DNA from: Burkholderiales bacterium
Lineage (GTDB): Bacteria > Pseudomonadota > Gammaproteobacteria > Burkholderiales > Burkholderiaceae_C
Length of the DNA stretch: 13,656 bases
NCBI GenBank assembly: GCA_028869035.1
Contig: JAGWTL010000037.1
Span: forward strand, 1 to 13,656
Direction of reading: 5' to 3'
Shown here: positions 13,416-13,656 of the stretch, piece by piece
Layout: the number at the start of each line of letters is the position of its first letter
Position numbering within the stretch: position 1 is the first letter of the stretch
Notes under the pieces: generated by a model
Seen by the model: the letters and a program-made list of their open reading frames with translations, nothing else
Told to the model about the DNA's origin: nothing
Database searches by the model: none
Position numbers and translations under genes: made by a program

Positions 13416-13656
13416 ATGCAGCGCATCAGACCCGGCCACCCGCAGCCCCTGCATACCGTGGCCGCCACGCGTGCGCTGGAAGCGCGGCTGGCCGTCGCGC
13501 TGCCGCCCCACACCCTGATGCAACGCGCCGGCCTGGCCACGGCGCGCCTGGCACTGGCGCTGGCGCCGCACGCCCGCCGTTTCTGGATCGCCTGCGGCCC
13601 CGGCAACAATGGCGGCGACGGGCTGGAAGCCGCGATGCACCTGCAGCAATGGGGCA
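13416..13656 (+). CDS. nnr: NAD(P)H-hydrate epimerase / repair enzyme, N-terminal part (cut by window edge)
   Basis: Eighty residues of a YjeF_N-type protein. This domain interconverts the R and S forms of hydrated NAD(P)H so the paired ADP-dependent dehydratase can restore the cofactor. In many bacteria both are fused in one protein of about 500 residues; the window ends too early to tell. The visible part has LMQRAGLATARLAL (34-47) and the characteristic loop GPGNNGGDGLEAA (61-73), with N64-N65 and D68 in the family pattern. The ATG at 13416 lies 14 nt after the hydrolase gene; no ribosome binding site is seen. The strand and tight spacing suggest cotranscription with the HDOD/MBL pair, but cofactor repair has no obvious link to them. 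Confidence 0.85.
   Translation, partial: MQRIRPGHPQPLHTVAATRALEARLAVALPPHTLMQRAGLATARLALALAPHARRFWIACGPGNNGGDGLEAAMHLQQWG

Overview
The window reads as chromosomal DNA from a high-GC betaproteobacterium, most likely Burkholderiales and probably Comamonadaceae. This rests on the gene order, the GC-rich third codon positions and the look of the proteins. No taxonomic search was possible. I see no phage, plasmid, IS, CRISPR or tRNA content.

The left two thirds (1-8802, all on the minus strand) is one long housekeeping cluster. Read in its own direction it runs rpsB, tsf, pyrH, frr, uppS, cdsA, dxr, rseP, bamA, and the window edge cuts bamA. It links translation (S2, EF-Ts, ribosome recycling factor) and UMP phosphorylation to isoprenoid precursor supply (Dxr), the undecaprenyl carrier (UppS), phospholipid precursor synthesis (CdsA), the envelope-stress site-2 protease (RseP) and outer-membrane protein assembly (BamA). 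From uppS to rseP the genes are packed with 1-17 nt between them. Longer spacers lie between rpsB and tsf (an intrinsic terminator), between tsf and pyrH (a cluster of short inverted repeats) and between rseP and bamA (a palindrome).

At about 8803-8974 a divergent control region separates the two halves. It holds a good extended -10 promoter for rpsB, a strongly structured rpsB mRNA leader of about 142 nt, and a weaker overlapping promoter candidate facing the other way.

The right third (8975-13656, all on the plus strand) carries accessory metabolic and signalling genes. These are an amidase-signature enzyme, a DadA-type D-amino acid dehydrogenase, an HDOD-domain protein coupled by an ATGA overlap to a metallo-beta-lactamase-fold hydrolase, and the start of an NAD(P)H-hydrate repair enzyme.

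Most of the window is ordinary core genome. The points most worth checking are non-coding (the rpsB leader, the ATGAC/GTCAT repeat cluster, the terminator inside rpsB-tsf, the palindrome at the rseP stop) plus the HDOD/MBL gene pair, whose joint role I cannot name.
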